Origin: Cellulomonas fulva
Lineage (GTDB): Bacteria > Actinomycetota > Actinomycetes > Actinomycetales > Cellulomonadaceae
Length of the DNA stretch: 64,000 bases
Reading direction: 5' to 3'
Assembly (NCBI RefSeq): GCF_018531375.1
Contig: NZ_JAHBOH010000001.1
Location: 1,736,001 to 1,800,000 of the forward strand
In this document: one piece after another, positions 19,045 to 28,490 of the stretch
Numbering within the stretch: position 1 is the stretch's first letter
How the letters are laid out: each line of letters opens with the position of its first letter
Notes under the pieces: model-generated
The model's database searches: none
What the model was told of the DNA's origin: nothing
Seen by the model: the letters and a program-made list of their open reading frames with translations, nothing else
Program-made: the position numbers and the translations under genes

Positions 19045-20706
19045 ATGACCGAGAACGTGACGCCAATGGGCGTCGAGAGCACGGCCGCGCACACCGAGGC
19101 GGCCGGGACCACCGTGGGGAGCGACTCCGTGCGCGAGGACATCCTGGCGGGCCGCACCTCGTTGGGCATCGAGCTGGGGTCCACCCGGATCAAGGCGTGC
19201 CTCGTCGGACCCGACGCCGCTCCGATCGCGAGCGGGAGCCACGACTGGGAGAACCAGTTCGTCGACCGCACGTGGACGTACTCGCTGGAGTCGGTCTGGG
19301 CGGGCCTGCAGGCCAGCTACGCGGCGCTGGTCGCGGACGTGGAGCAGCGCTACGGCGTGGTCCCCACGACGTTCCAGGCGCTCGGCGTCTCCGCGATGAT
19401 GCACGGCTACCTGGCCTTCGACGCGGCGGGCGAGCTGCTGGTGCCGTTCCGCACCTGGCGGAACACGACGACCGGTCCGGCGGCCGCCGAGCTCAGCGCG
19501 CTGTTCGGCCACAACATCCCGCTGCGCTGGTCGATCGCGCACCTGCACCAGGCGATCCTCGACGACGAGCCGCACGTCGGCGACGTCGCGTTCCTCACCA
19601 CGCTCGCGGGGTACGTGCACTGGCGCCTCACGGGGCGCACCGTGCTCGGCGTCGGCGACGCGTCGGGCGTGTTCCCGATCGACGTCGAGACCGGCGGGTA
19701 CGACGAGCGGATGCTCGCGCAGTTCGACGAGCTCGTCGCGCCGCGCCGCCCGGGGACGCGCCTCGCGGACCTGCTGCCGCAGGTCCTGCCCGCGGGGCAG
19801 GAGGCCGGTCGGCTGACGCCGGAGGGCGCCGCGCTGCTCGATCCGACCGGCACCCTGACGCCGGGCGTGCCGCTGTGCCCGCCCGAGGGCGACGCGGGCA
19901 CGGGCATGGTCGCCACCAACTCGGTGGCACCGCGCACGGCCAACGTGAGCGTGGGCACGAGCATCTTCGCGATGGTCGTGCTCGAGAAGCCGCTGGACCG
20001 CGTCCACGACGAGCTGGACCTCGTCACCACACCCTCGGGCGACCTCGTCGCGATGGTGCACTGCAACAACGGCGCGAGCGAGCTCGCCGCGTGGGCCGAG
20101 CTCTTCGGCCAGTTCGCGACCGCGCTCGGCGCGCCCGCGGAGCCGGACGCGGTGTTCGGCGCGCTGCTGCGGGAGGCGCTCGCGGGCGAGGCCGACGGTG
20201 GCGGGCTGCTGGCCTACAACTACCTGTCCGGCGAGCCGATCACGGGGCTCGCGGAGGGCCGCCCGCTCTTCGTCCGCACCCCCGACAGCCGGCTCACGCT
20301 CGCGAACTTCATGCGCACGCAGGTGTACGGCGCCTTCGGCACGCTGAGCATCGGGATGCGGGTGCTCGCGGAGGAGGGCGTCGGGCTCGACGCCATGTAC
20401 GCGCACGGCGGCCTGTTCCGGACCGCGGGCGTCGCCCAGCGGCTGCTCGCCGCCGCGGTCGACGCGCCGGTCGCGGTCGGCAGCGCAGCGGGCGAGGGCG
20501 GCGCCTGGGGCATCGCCGTGCTCGCCGGGTACCTGGCGCACGCGGCGGACCAGGACCTCGGCACGTTCCTGTCCCAGCAGGTGTTCGCCGACGCCGAGAT
20601 CAGCGTCGTCGCACCGGACCCCGACGACGTCGCGGGCTTCGCGGCCTTCCTCGAGCGCTACACCGCCGGCCTGCGCGTCGAGCAGGCCGCGGCCGGCGCG
20701 ATCTGA
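19045..20706 (+). CDS. araB: L-ribulokinase, FGGY family
   Basis: A 553-residue FGGY carbohydrate kinase that phosphorylates L-ribulose to L-ribulose 5-phosphate with ATP. The N-terminal actin-like domain starts with the phosphate-binding SLGIELGSTRIKACL at about residues 34-48; the second domain has ANVSVGTSIFAMVV and a GGLFRTAGVAQRLLA segment near the C terminus. Assignment to ribulokinase rather than xylulokinase rests mainly on the operon with araD and araA. ATG 19045 is preceded by GAAGGGG; an in-frame GTG at 19030 is less likely. It is first in the ara operon, controlled by the operator at 18979-18992. Confidence 0.9.
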   Translation: MTENVTPMGVESTAAHTEAAGTTVGSDSVREDILAGRTSLGIELGSTRIKACLVGPDAAPIASGSHDWENQFVDRTWTYSLESVWAGLQASYAALVADVEQRYGVVPTTFQALGVSAMMHGYLAFDAAGELLVPFRTWRNTTTGPAAAELSALFGHNIPLRWSIAHLHQAILDDEPHVGDVAFLTTLAGYVHWRLTGRTVLGVGDASGVFPIDVETGGYDERMLAQFDELVAPRRPGTRLADLLPQVLPAGQEAGRLTPEGAALLDPTGTLTPGVPLCPPEGDAGTGMVATNSVAPRTANVSVGTSIFAMVVLEKPLDRVHDELDLVTTPSGDLVAMVHCNNGASELAAWAELFGQFATALGAPAEPDAVFGALLREALAGEADGGGLLAYNYLSGEPITGLAEGRPLFVRTPDSRLTLANFMRTQVYGAFGTLSIGMRVLAEEGVGLDAMYAHGGLFRTAGVAQRLLAAAVDAPVAVGSAAGEGGAWGIAVLAGYLAHAADQDLGTFLSQQVFADAEISVVAPDPDDVAGFAAFLERYTAGLRVEQAAAGAI

Positions 20707-20714
20707 GGCGCGCG

Positions 20715-20846
20715 ATGTCCCGCGAGCACCGCCGGCACGGGTCCGACGACCCGGCCCGGCACCACGAGCAGCCCCACGAGCAGCCCCACGACCGGTTCCA
20801 CGAGCAGTCCGACGTCCAGCACAGCGTCCAGGAGCGACACCGATGA
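20715..20846 (+). CDS. Possible His-rich 43-residue peptide between araB and araD
   Basis: A short reading frame starts at ATG 20715 with GAGG a few bases upstream and ends at TGA 20844-20846, overlapping the araD start in an ATGA junction. The product has 9 His in 43 residues, with [15 protein letters not shown] in the middle, and many charged residues. Third positions are almost all G or C, as in real genes here. It may be a translational-coupling leader for araD or a metal-binding peptide, or it may not be a real product. No homology is known to me. Confidence 0.4.
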   Translation: MSREHRRHGSDDPARHHEQPHEQPHDRFHEQSDVQHSVQERHR

Positions 20847-21595
20847 CCCACCCGTCCCTGTCCGGCTACCCGAGCAGCGTGCTCGACGAGGTCGCCCGCA
20901 CCCGCGAGGTCGTCGCGCGCCTGCACGCCGAGCTGCCCCGGTGGGGGCTCGTCGTGTGGACCGCCGGCAACGTCTCCCAGCGCGTGCTCGTCGACCCGGC
21001 CGCCGGTCCCGGTCCGGACGACCTGCTCGTCATCAAGCCGTCGGGCGTCACCTACGACGAGCTGACGGCCGAGGCGATGGTCGTGTGCGACCTGGAGGGT
21101 CGGCTCGTCGACGGCGACCGCGCCCCCTCGTCGGACACCGCCGCGCACGCGTACGTCTACACGAACATGCCCGAGGTCGGGGGAGTGGTGCACACCCACT
21201 CGACGTACGCGACGGCGTGGGCGGCGCGGGCCGAGCCCGTCCCGTGCGTGCTGACGATGATGGCCGACGAGTTCGGCGGGGACATCCCGATCGGCCCGTT
21301 CGCGCTGATCGGCGACGACTCGATCGGCCGGGGCATCGTCGAGACCCTGCGCGACTCGCGCAGCCCGGCGGTCCTCATGCGCAACCACGGCCCGTTCACG
21401 ATCGGCAAGGACGCGAAGGCCGCGGTCAAGGCGGCCGTCATGGTCGAGGAGGTCGCGCGGACCGTCCACATCTCTCGCCAGCTCGGCGAGCCGCTGCCCA
21501 TCGAGCAGCACCACGTCGACTCGCTCTACGCGAGGTACCAGAACGTCTACGGCCAGGGCGCCGCCGCCCCGGTCACCAAGGAGGAGCACGCGTGA
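20843..21595 (+). CDS. araD: L-ribulose-5-phosphate 4-epimerase
   Basis: A 250-residue class II aldolase-family protein that converts L-ribulose 5-phosphate to D-xylulose 5-phosphate. The family metal-site His pair is in [12 protein letters not shown] at about residues 113-124; the third metal His is probably in [13 protein letters not shown]. The phosphate/substrate regions TAGNVSQR and [11 protein letters not shown] near the N terminus are also typical. Its start overlaps the short His-rich frame upstream, and its stop overlaps the GTG of araA (GTGA), so araD and araA are translationally coupled. Confidence 0.95.
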   Translation: MTHPSLSGYPSSVLDEVARTREVVARLHAELPRWGLVVWTAGNVSQRVLVDPAAGPGPDDLLVIKPSGVTYDELTAEAMVVCDLEGRLVDGDRAPSSDTAAHAYVYTNMPEVGGVVHTHSTYATAWAARAEPVPCVLTMMADEFGGDIPIGPFALIGDDSIGRGIVETLRDSRSPAVLMRNHGPFTIGKDAKAAVKAAVMVEEVARTVHISRQLGEPLPIEQHHVDSLYARYQNVYGQGAAAPVTKEEHA

Positions 21596-23100
21596 GCAAG
21601 CCGTACGCCGACCGTGAGGTCTGGTTCTTCACCGGGAGCCAGGACCTGTACGGCGAGGAGACCCTCCGTCAGGTGGCCGAGCAGTCGCAGGAGGTCGCAC
21701 GCGCGCTCGACGCGAGCGGCGACGTCCCCGCGACGGTCGTGTGGAAGCCCGTCCTCAAGGACTCGGACTCCATCCGTCGCGCGATGCTGGACGCCAACTC
21801 GGACGACCGTGTGCTGGGCGTCATCACCTGGATGCACACGTTCAGCCCGGCCAAGATGTGGATCCACGGGCTGTCCGTGCTCGACAAGCCGCTGCTGCAC
21901 CTGCACACGCAGGCGAACGTCGAGCTGCCGTGGGACACCATCGACTTCGACTTCATGAACCTCAACCAGGCCGCGCACGGCGACCGCGAGTACGCGTACA
22001 TCGCGGCGCGCATGGGCATCGCGCGGACCACGGTCTCGGGGCATGTGAGCAACCCCGCCGTCGCCCGCCGCGTCGGCACCTGGGTCCGCGCCGCCGCCGG
22101 CCGCGCCGCGACGCAGCAGCTGCGCCTCGCGCGGTTCGGCGACAACATGCGCAACGTCGCGGTCACCGAGGGCGACAAGACCGAGGCCGAGGTCCGGTTC
22201 GGCGTCTCGGTCAACACCTGGGGCGTGAACGACCTGGTCGCCGCGGTGGCCGACGTCGCGGACTCCGACGTCGACGTGCTGGTCAAGGAGTACGAGTCGC
22301 TGTACGACGTCGTCGCGGAGCTGCGCGCGGGCGGCGAGCGGCACGAGTCGCTGCGCTACGCCGCGCGGCAGGAGCTGGCGCTCGAGGGCCTGCTGTCGTC
22401 GCTGGGCGCGAAGGCGTTCACGACGAACTTCGAGGACCTGGGCGAGCTGCGCCAGCTGCCGGGCATCGCGGTGCAGCGCCTGATGTCCAAGGGCTACGGC
22501 TTCGGCGCCGAGGGCGACTGGAAGACCGCCGTGCTCGTCCGCGCCGCCAAGGTCATGGGCGAGGGCCTGCCCGGTGGCGCGTCGCTCATGGAGGACTACA
22601 CCTACGACCTGACGCCGGGCGACGAGCTCATCCTCGGGGCGCACATGCTCGAGATCTGCCCGTCGCTGACCACCTCGACCCCGCGCGTCGAGATCCACCC
22701 CCTGGGCATCGGCGGCAAGGAGGACCCGGTGCGCATGGTCTTCGACGCCGACCCGGGCGAGGGCGTCGTCGTGTCCCTGGCGGACATGCGCGAGCGGTTC
22801 CGGCTCACCGCGAACGTCGTGGACGTCGTCCCGCCGCGGGCCGACCTGCCGCACCTGCCCGTCGCGCGTGCCGTGTGGAAGCCGCGCCCGGACTTCGCGA
22901 CGAGCACGGAGGCCTGGCTCACCGCCGGCGGTGCGCACCACACGGTGCTGTCGACCGCGGTCGGCGTCGACGCGTTCGAGATCTTCGCCGACCTCTCCGC
23001 GGCGGAGCTGCTCGTGATCGACGAGGACACCACGCGCCGCGGGTTCCGCAACCAGGTGCGCTGGAACCAGGCGTACCACCGTCTGGCCCAGGGCCTCTGA
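21592..23100 (+). CDS. araA: L-arabinose isomerase
   Basis: A 502-residue protein of the usual length for AraA, which interconverts L-arabinose and L-ribulose using Mn2+. It opens with the family signature [14 protein letters not shown]. Also seen are [48 protein letters not shown] and [11 protein letters not shown]. The metal-binding Glu/His set is expected near E304 (FGAEGDWKT), E331 (SLMEDYTY) and downstream His residues. GTG 21592 overlaps the araD stop and has AAGGAGG 7 bp upstream. It is the last gene of the ara operon and is followed by a clear terminator. Confidence 0.97.
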   Translation: MSKPYADREVWFFTGSQDLYGEETLRQVAEQSQEVARALDASGDVPATVVWKPVLKDSDSIRRAMLDANSDDRVLGVITWMHTFSPAKMWIHGLSVLDKPLLHLHTQANVELPWDTIDFDFMNLNQAAHGDREYAYIAARMGIARTTVSGHVSNPAVARRVGTWVRAAAGRAATQQLRLARFGDNMRNVAVTEGDKTEAEVRFGVSVNTWGVNDLVAAVADVADSDVDVLVKEYESLYDVVAELRAGGERHESLRYAARQELALEGLLSSLGAKAFTTNFEDLGELRQLPGIAVQRLMSKGYGFGAEGDWKTAVLVRAAKVMGEGLPGGASLMEDYTYDLTPGDELILGAHMLEICPSLTTSTPRVEIHPLGIGGKEDPVRMVFDADPGEGVVVSLADMRERFRLTANVVDVVPPRADLPHLPVARAVWKPRPDFATSTEAWLTAGGAHHTVLSTAVGVDAFEIFADLSAAELLVIDEDTTRRGFRNQVRWNQAYHRLAQGL

Positions 23101-23114
23101 CTCCCTCCCGCACC

Positions 23115-23152
23115 CGAGGCCCCGGCCGCGCACCCGCGCGACCGGGGCCTCG
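23115..23152 (+). terminator. Terminator of the araBDA operon
   Basis: GAGGCCCCGG (23116-23125) pairs with CCGGGGCCTC (23142-23151), with an outer C-G pair extending the stem, 15 bp after the araA stop. The following 200 bp up to the importer promoter show no gene. Confidence 0.7.
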
Positions 23153-23359
23153 CTGCACCCCGCGGCGACGCGTGCGCGCCATGAGGCACCGCGCCCCGCT
23201 CCGGCCGTCGCGCCGGACGAGGAGGGGCGGGCGGCCGTCGTGGGCTGAGGGCGCCGGGGCAGCGCGGGCGGCTGGATGGGCCGTGCGCTCGTCGTCACCC
23301 GTGAGGGGGATTGGGTCACAAGTCCGTAACAGAACGGGAACGGGCTAGGCCCAGGGGTG

Positions 23360-23393
23360 TGTGAGCGCTAACATCGTCAAGTGAACGCTCACA
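23360..23393 (+). promoter_or_regulatory. Double LacI-type operator and promoter of the monosaccharide importer
   Basis: TGTGAGCGCTAACA (23360-23373), identical to the araB site, contains a -10-like TAACAT (23369-23374). A second site, AGTGAACGCTCACA (23380-23393), lies 20 bp away centre to centre, about two helical turns, so two dimers could bind the same DNA face. The core of the second site is the exact reverse complement of the operator upstream of the GH121-like gene. Confidence 0.75.
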
Positions 23394-23478
23394 TCGGGCG
23401 CGGCCACGCGGTTGTGGCCGGCCGATGACGGCACACAGACGTGCCCCTGCACGACTGGTCTCTCGAGGAGGAGAAGGC

Positions 23479-24468
23479 ATGTTCAGCAAGAAGATGCGTA
23501 CGCGCGGCCTGGCCGCTTCCGTGGCTGTCCTGGCGCTCGGTCTCGCGGCGTGCAGCAGCGGCGGCGACGGTGACGACAACAGCACCGACGGCGGCGACAG
23601 CGGCTCCGAGAACATCAAGGTCGGTTTCTCGCAGCTCGGTGCCGAGTCGGGCTGGCGCACGGCGAACACGGAGTCGGTCAAGGCGAGCCTCACCGCCGAG
23701 AACGGCATCGACCTGACGTTCGTGGACGCGCAGCAGAAGCAGGAGAACCAGATCAAGGCGCTGCGCGACTTCATCGACCAGGGCGTCGACGTCATCGCGT
23801 TCTCCCCGGTCGTCGAGACCGGCTGGGACGAGGTCCTCCAGGAGATCAAGGACGCCGAGATCCCCGTCGTGCTCGTGGACCGCACGGTCGACACCACGGT
23901 CGAGGACCCCTACGTCACGTGGATCGGTGCCGACTTCAAGCAGGAGGGCACCACCGCCGGCGAGTGGGTCAAGGAGAACGCGCCCGACGCCAAGATCTTC
24001 GAGCTCCAGGGCACGCTCGGCTCCGGTGCGCAGGTGGACCGCGAGGAGGGCTTCGACGCCGTCGTCGGCGCGGAGAACATCGTCGGCAAGGCGTCCGGCA
24101 ACTTCACGCGCGCCGAGGGCAAGGCCGCCATGGAGGCCGCGCTGCAGGCGTACCCCGACATGACGCTCGTCTTCGCGCACAACGACGACATGGGCCTGGG
24201 CGCCATCGAGGCCATCGAGGCCGCGGGCAAGGTTCCCGGCAAGGACATCCAGATCGTCACGGTCGACGGCGTGCGCGACGGCCTGCAGGCGCTCAAGGAC
24301 GGCAAGTTCAACTACGTCGTCGAGTGCAACCCGGTCTTCGGCGACCAGATCCTCGACGCCATCAAGAAGGTCGACGCGGGCGAGGACGTCCCGAAGGAGA
24401 CCATCGTCGTGGACCAGGCGTTCGACCAGACCATCACGCAGGAGACGATCGACGGCCGCAAGTACTGA
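23479..24468 (+). CDS. Monosaccharide ABC importer, substrate-binding lipoprotein (YtfQ type)
   Basis: A 329-residue Peripla_BP_4-type binding protein. A lipoprotein signal peptide with lipobox LAAC (about residues 22-25) and a Gly/Asp/Ser linker precede the mature fold, which starts IKVGFSQLGAESGWRTANTESVKASL. That opening and FHNDD-like VFAHNDDMGLGAIEAIEAAG, IVTVDGVRDGLQALKDG and VVECNPVFGDQI match the galactofuranose-binding YtfQ group rather than the ribose-binding group. With two different permeases downstream, the whole system looks like YtfQRT-YjfF. L-arabinose (perhaps the furanose form) is the likely ligand, from the shared operator with araBDA. ATG 23479 has GAGGAGGAGAAGG upstream. 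Confidence 0.92.
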   Translation: MFSKKMRTRGLAASVAVLALGLAACSSGGDGDDNSTDGGDSGSENIKVGFSQLGAESGWRTANTESVKASLTAENGIDLTFVDAQQKQENQIKALRDFIDQGVDVIAFSPVVETGWDEVLQEIKDAEIPVVLVDRTVDTTVEDPYVTWIGADFKQEGTTAGEWVKENAPDAKIFELQGTLGSGAQVDREEGFDAVVGAENIVGKASGNFTRAEGKAAMEAALQAYPDMTLVFAHNDDMGLGAIEAIEAAGKVPGKDIQIVTVDGVRDGLQALKDGKFNYVVECNPVFGDQILDAIKKVDAGEDVPKETIVVDQAFDQTITQETIDGRKY

Positions 24469-24527
24469 GCCGCTCGGCACGCGCACCACGTGACCGGCTG
24501 ACGCCGGCGACGTGACAGTGACACCCT

Positions 24528-24568
24528 GACAGCCGTGCGGCGGGTAGACCGCCCGCCGCACGGCTGTC
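24528..24568 (+). terminator. Intra-operon hairpin after the binding-protein gene
   Basis: A perfect 17-bp stem (24528-24544 with 24552-24568) with a 7-base loop lies between the binding-protein gene and the ATPase gene, 42 bp before the latter. It is placed like the hairpins after the binding-protein genes of the other two importers. Confidence 0.7.
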
Positions 24569-24610
24569 GCTGCGACGAAGCAGTTCCTCCCCCAGGACGG
24601 ATGACCCACG

Positions 24611-26152
24611 ATGTCCCTCACATCCGACTCCGCCCCCGTCGTGCAGATGCGTGGGATCACCATCGAGTTCCCCGGAGTGCGGGCCCTCGACGGCGTCGAT
24701 CTCACGCTGCGGCCCGGCGAGGTGCACGCCCTCATGGGCGAGAACGGCGCCGGCAAGTCGACCATGATCAAGGCGCTCACGGGCGTCTACCAGATCGACG
24801 CGGGCGAGATCCGCGTCGCCGGTGAGCCCCACCGGTTCCACTCCACCGCGCAGGCCCAGGACGCGGGCATCAGCACCGTGTACCAAGAGGTCAACCTCTG
24901 CGCGAACCTCTCCGTCGCCGAGAACGTGATGCTCGGCCACGAGGTGCGGTTCGGCCCGTTCATCAACTGGCCGGCGACCCGGCGCAAGGCCAAGGAGTTT
25001 CTGGCGCGCCTCAACCTCGACATCGACCCGGCCTCCGAGCTGGCCTCGCACTCGATCGCCGTCCAGCAGCTGTGCTCGATCGCACGCGCCATGGTCGTCG
25101 AGGCGAAGGTCCTCATCCTCGACGAGCCCACCTCGAGCCTCGACAAGGCGGAGGTCGCCGAGCTGTTCGCGGTGGTCCGCCAGCTGCGGGACAGCGGGGT
25201 CGCGATCCTGTTCGTCTCGCACTTCCTGGAGCAGATCTACGAGATCAGCGACCGCATGACGATCCTGCGCAACGGGCGGTTCGTCGGCGAGTACCTGACC
25301 GCGGAGCTGCCGCGCCTCGAGCTGATCTCGAAGATGCTCGGCCGGGCGAGCGACGAGCTCGCCGCGATCGAGGCCGGCGCGCAGCGCGTCGCGCAGGAGG
25401 AGGAGCGCGGCGAGCCGCTGCTCACCGCCGTCAAGCTCGGCCGGCACGGCTCCATCGAGCCCGTCGACCTCGAGGTGTACCGGGGCGAGATCGTCGGCTT
25501 CGCCGGCCTGCTCGGCTCCGGCCGCACCGAGCTCGCGCGCCTCCTGTACGGCGCCGACAAGGCCGACGAGGGCGAGCTCACGCTGTTCGGCGAGGAGGTC
25601 AGGTCGGCCGCGCCGCTGTCCTCCCTGCGCAACGGACTCGCGTACTCGACCGAGGACCGCAAGAAGGAAGGCATCATCGCCGACCTGACGGTCCGCGAGA
25701 ACATCGCGCTGGCGATCCAGGCGAACCGCGGCATCTGGCGCCGGATCCCGGCCAAGGAGCTCGACGAGGTCGTCGACCACTACATGACGGCGCTGAACAT
25801 CCAGCCGCCGAACCCGAACATGCTGATCCGGAACCTGTCCGGCGGCAACCAGCAGAAGGCCCTGCTCGCGCGCTGGCTCGCGACCTCTCCCAAGCTGATC
25901 ATCCTCGACGAGCCGACCCGCGGCATCGACATCGGTGCCAAGGCCGAGATCCAGCGCCTCGTCGTCGAGCTCGCGTCGCAGGGCATGGGCGTCGTGTTCA
26001 TCTCCTCCGAGCTGGAGGAGGTGCTGCGCCTGTCGCACCGCCTCGTCGTCCTGCGCGACCGCGAGAAGGTCGGCGAGCTGACCAACGGCCCGAACGTGAC
26101 GTCCTCGACGGTCCTGGAGACCATCGCGGCCAGCGAAGGTGATGCAGCATGA
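24611..26152 (+). CDS. Monosaccharide ABC importer, double ATP-binding protein (YtfR type)
   Basis: A 513-residue protein with two fused ATPase domains, typical of CUT2 sugar importers. Domain 1 has Walker A GENGAGKS at about residues 43-50 and Walker B LILDEPTSSLD at about 165-175, with a degenerate signature (HSIAVQQLCSIARA). Domain 2 has a degenerate Walker A (GLLGSGRTEL), the signature LSGGNQQKALLARWLA and Walker B LIILDEPTRGIDIGAK, as usual for this family. Its stop overlaps the next start in an ATGA junction. It powers the two permeases that follow. Confidence 0.95.
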   Translation: MSLTSDSAPVVQMRGITIEFPGVRALDGVDLTLRPGEVHALMGENGAGKSTMIKALTGVYQIDAGEIRVAGEPHRFHSTAQAQDAGISTVYQEVNLCANLSVAENVMLGHEVRFGPFINWPATRRKAKEFLARLNLDIDPASELASHSIAVQQLCSIARAMVVEAKVLILDEPTSSLDKAEVAELFAVVRQLRDSGVAILFVSHFLEQIYEISDRMTILRNGRFVGEYLTAELPRLELISKMLGRASDELAAIEAGAQRVAQEEERGEPLLTAVKLGRHGSIEPVDLEVYRGEIVGFAGLLGSGRTELARLLYGADKADEGELTLFGEEVRSAAPLSSLRNGLAYSTEDRKKEGIIADLTVRENIALAIQANRGIWRRIPAKELDEVVDHYMTALNIQPPNPNMLIRNLSGGNQQKALLARWLATSPKLIILDEPTRGIDIGAKAEIQRLVVELASQGMGVVFISSELEEVLRLSHRLVVLRDREKVGELTNGPNVTSSTVLETIAASEGDAA

Positions 26153-27228
26153 CCGGCACCGTCCAGACCCCGTCCTTCGTGTCGCGGGTCGTCCACCACC
26201 ACCTGTTCTGGCCCGTGGTCGCGCTCGTCGCGCTGTGGATCGCCTGCGGGGTCGTGAGCCCCGGCTTCCTCGACGTGAAGGTCGTCGACGGCCACCTGTT
26301 CGGCCAGCTCGTCGACATCACGCGCAACAGCGTGACGTTCCTGCTGCTGGCGCTCGGCATGTGCCTCGTCATCGCCACCGGCGGCATCGACCTGTCGGTC
26401 GGCGCGGTCATGGCGATCTCGCTGGCGGTCGCGCTGACCTACATCGACAACTCCGGCAACGGCGAGAGCGCGACGGTCGCACTGACGGCGGTCGCGATCG
26501 CGCTCGGCGTCGCGGCGGTGGTCGGGGCCTTCAACGGGTTCCTCATCGCGGGGCTCGGGATCCAACCGTTCATCGCGACCATGATCATCCTGGTCGCCGG
26601 CCGCGGCATCGCGCTCGCCTTCACGGGCGGCCAGATCACGACGACGCACTCGGCGCCGTTCAAGTCGATCGGCTCCGGGTTCGTCCTGGGGATTCCGACG
26701 CCCGTGGTGATCGGCGCCGTGGTGTTCGCGATCGTCGCGCTCCTGGTCCGCAAGACCGCGCTCGGCATGCTGCTCGAGTCCGTGGGCATCAACCGCACGG
26801 CGAGCCACATGGCGGGCGTCCGGTCGCGGAACATCACGTGGCTCGTCTACATCCTCTGCGGCACCCTGGCCGGCCTCGCGGGCCTGGTCTACGGGGCCCC
26901 GACGATGGCGGCCGACGCCAACAACATCGGCCAGCTCATGGAGCTCAACGCGATCATGGCGGTCGTCATCGGCGGCACCAAGCTCGACGGCGGCAAGTTC
27001 AGCCTCGCGGGCACGATCGTCGGTGCGCTCATCCTGACCACGCTCGACCGCGCGGTCATCATCTTCCACCTCCCGTCGGAGTCGAAGGACCTGTTCAAGG
27101 CGATCGTCGTGATCGCGATCTGCATCGCGGGCTCGGAGCGGCTGCGGGACTCGATCGGCCTGCGCCGTCGCCCCCGGCTCGACTCGTCCACCCCGGCGCC
27201 GAAGAAGACCGCGGAGGTGGCGGCATGA
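26149..27228 (+). CDS. Monosaccharide ABC importer permease (YtfT type)
   Basis: A 359-residue BPD_transp_2 family membrane protein with 8-10 predicted helices. The family motif LGMCLVIATGGIDLSVGAVM is at about residues 69-88, and IMAVVIGGTKLDGGKFSLAGT lies toward the C terminus. The start overlaps the ATPase stop (ATGA), and the stop overlaps the next permease start. It is paired with a second, non-identical permease, as in YtfT-YjfF. Confidence 0.93.
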   Translation: MTGTVQTPSFVSRVVHHHLFWPVVALVALWIACGVVSPGFLDVKVVDGHLFGQLVDITRNSVTFLLLALGMCLVIATGGIDLSVGAVMAISLAVALTYIDNSGNGESATVALTAVAIALGVAAVVGAFNGFLIAGLGIQPFIATMIILVAGRGIALAFTGGQITTTHSAPFKSIGSGFVLGIPTPVVIGAVVFAIVALLVRKTALGMLLESVGINRTASHMAGVRSRNITWLVYILCGTLAGLAGLVYGAPTMAADANNIGQLMELNAIMAVVIGGTKLDGGKFSLAGTIVGALILTTLDRAVIIFHLPSESKDLFKAIVVIAICIAGSERLRDSIGLRRRPRLDSSTPAPKKTAEVAA

Positions 27229-28301
27229 CCGCGCAGACCGTGTCGGGGCACGCCCCGACGGACCACACGCCGCACGACGCGGACGACCCGCGCTGGAAGC
27301 AGGCCGGCCGGGCCGCCTGGGGCCGGCTGTCCGACCGCCGGTACCTGCCGACGTTCGGCACGCTCGCGACGCTGGCGATCCTGCTGGTCGTCGGTCAGCT
27401 GCGGTACAGCACGGACGACCGCAGCTTCATCAGCGCGCGGCTGTTCTCCAACCTGTTCATCGACAACTCGTACCTGCTGGTGCTGGCCATCGGGATGACC
27501 TTCGTCATCATCTCCGGCGGCATCGACCTGTCGGTCGGTGGCGTGGTCGCGCTCGTCGGCCTCGTCGTCGCGAAGCTCCTGCTCGCGGGGCTCCCGCTGC
27601 CGGTGGTCCTCGTGGTCGGCGTGCTCGTCGGGACCGCGATCGGGTCGCTGATCGGGGTGATGGTCCAGTACTTCAGGATCCAACCGTTCATCGCGTCGCT
27701 CGCGGGCCTGTTCCTGGCCCGCGGCCTGGCGAACATGCTCGGCACCACCTCGATCGGCATCAAGGACGAGGGCTTCGCCTCGCTCGCGTCGTGGAAGCTG
27801 AAGTTCGGTGAGCGACCGGACATCTGGTACATCAACCTCAGCATGATCGTCGCGTTCGTCGTCCTGCTGATCGCGGTCTACCTGCTGCACTACACCCGGT
27901 CCGGGCGCACGGTGTACGGGCTCGGCGCGGGCGACGGTGGGCAGGCGGCCGCGCTGATGGGTCTGCGTCCAGGTGCCACGAAGATGTGGGTCTACGTCAT
28001 CTCCGGGACCTGCGCCGGCATCGGCGGCATCCTGTTCGCGCTCTACACGAAGTCGGGCTACAACCTGTCCGGCGTCGGCATGGAACTCGACGCCATCGCG
28101 TCCGTGGTGATCGGCGGCGCGCTGCTGACCGGCGGCGTCGGCTACGTGCTCGGCACGTTCGCGGGCGTCACGCTCTACGGGCTGATCCTGATCGTCTGCA
28201 CCCGCGAGGGCCTCGACCCCTGGTGGAACCGCATCCTCATCGGCGCGATCCTGCTCGGGTTCGTGCTGCTGCAGCGCGTGCTCGTCGCGAAGCGCAGATG
28301 A
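27225..28301 (+). CDS. Monosaccharide ABC importer permease (YjfF type)
   Basis: A 358-residue BPD_transp_2 membrane permease. A hydrophilic N-terminal tail of about 40 residues precedes the helices; the family motif is IGMTFVIISGGIDLSVGGVV at about residues 90-109, with VVIGGALLTGGVGYVLGT near the C terminus. Its ATG overlaps the previous stop (ATGA). It completes a four-gene importer whose expression is probably shared with araBDA through matching operators. Confidence 0.93.
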   Translation: MTAQTVSGHAPTDHTPHDADDPRWKQAGRAAWGRLSDRRYLPTFGTLATLAILLVVGQLRYSTDDRSFISARLFSNLFIDNSYLLVLAIGMTFVIISGGIDLSVGGVVALVGLVVAKLLLAGLPLPVVLVVGVLVGTAIGSLIGVMVQYFRIQPFIASLAGLFLARGLANMLGTTSIGIKDEGFASLASWKLKFGERPDIWYINLSMIVAFVVLLIAVYLLHYTRSGRTVYGLGAGDGGQAAALMGLRPGATKMWVYVISGTCAGIGGILFALYTKSGYNLSGVGMELDAIASVVIGGALLTGGVGYVLGTFAGVTLYGLILIVCTREGLDPWWNRILIGAILLGFVLLQRVLVAKRR

Positions 28302-28365
28302 GACCAGGGCCGTCGCCGATGACGGCCCGCACGCCCGCTCGTCGGGACAACTGAAGAAGGAAGAA

Positions 28366-28419
28366 CCCTCCCGTCCGTCCGGACCCGGCTGCCACCGGGC
28401 GACCCGGCGGACGGGAGGG
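28366..28419 (+). terminator. Terminator of the monosaccharide importer operon
   Basis: CCCTCCCGTCCG (28366-28377) pairs perfectly with 28408-28419 across a 30-base loop that can itself fold. It lies between the permease and the secreted GH51 gene. Confidence 0.6.
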
Positions 28420-28490
28420 CCGACCTGCAGGACGCGACGTGGCCTCCGCGCAGGTCTGTGCTCACCACACCTTGGAGAGGTAGGAGCAGG

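Noticed and set aside
28457..28470. Possible LacI operator TGTGCTCACCACA before the secreted GH51 gene
   Set aside because: It matches the TGTGAGCGCTAACA family only loosely and lacks the central CG symmetry, so it is not counted.
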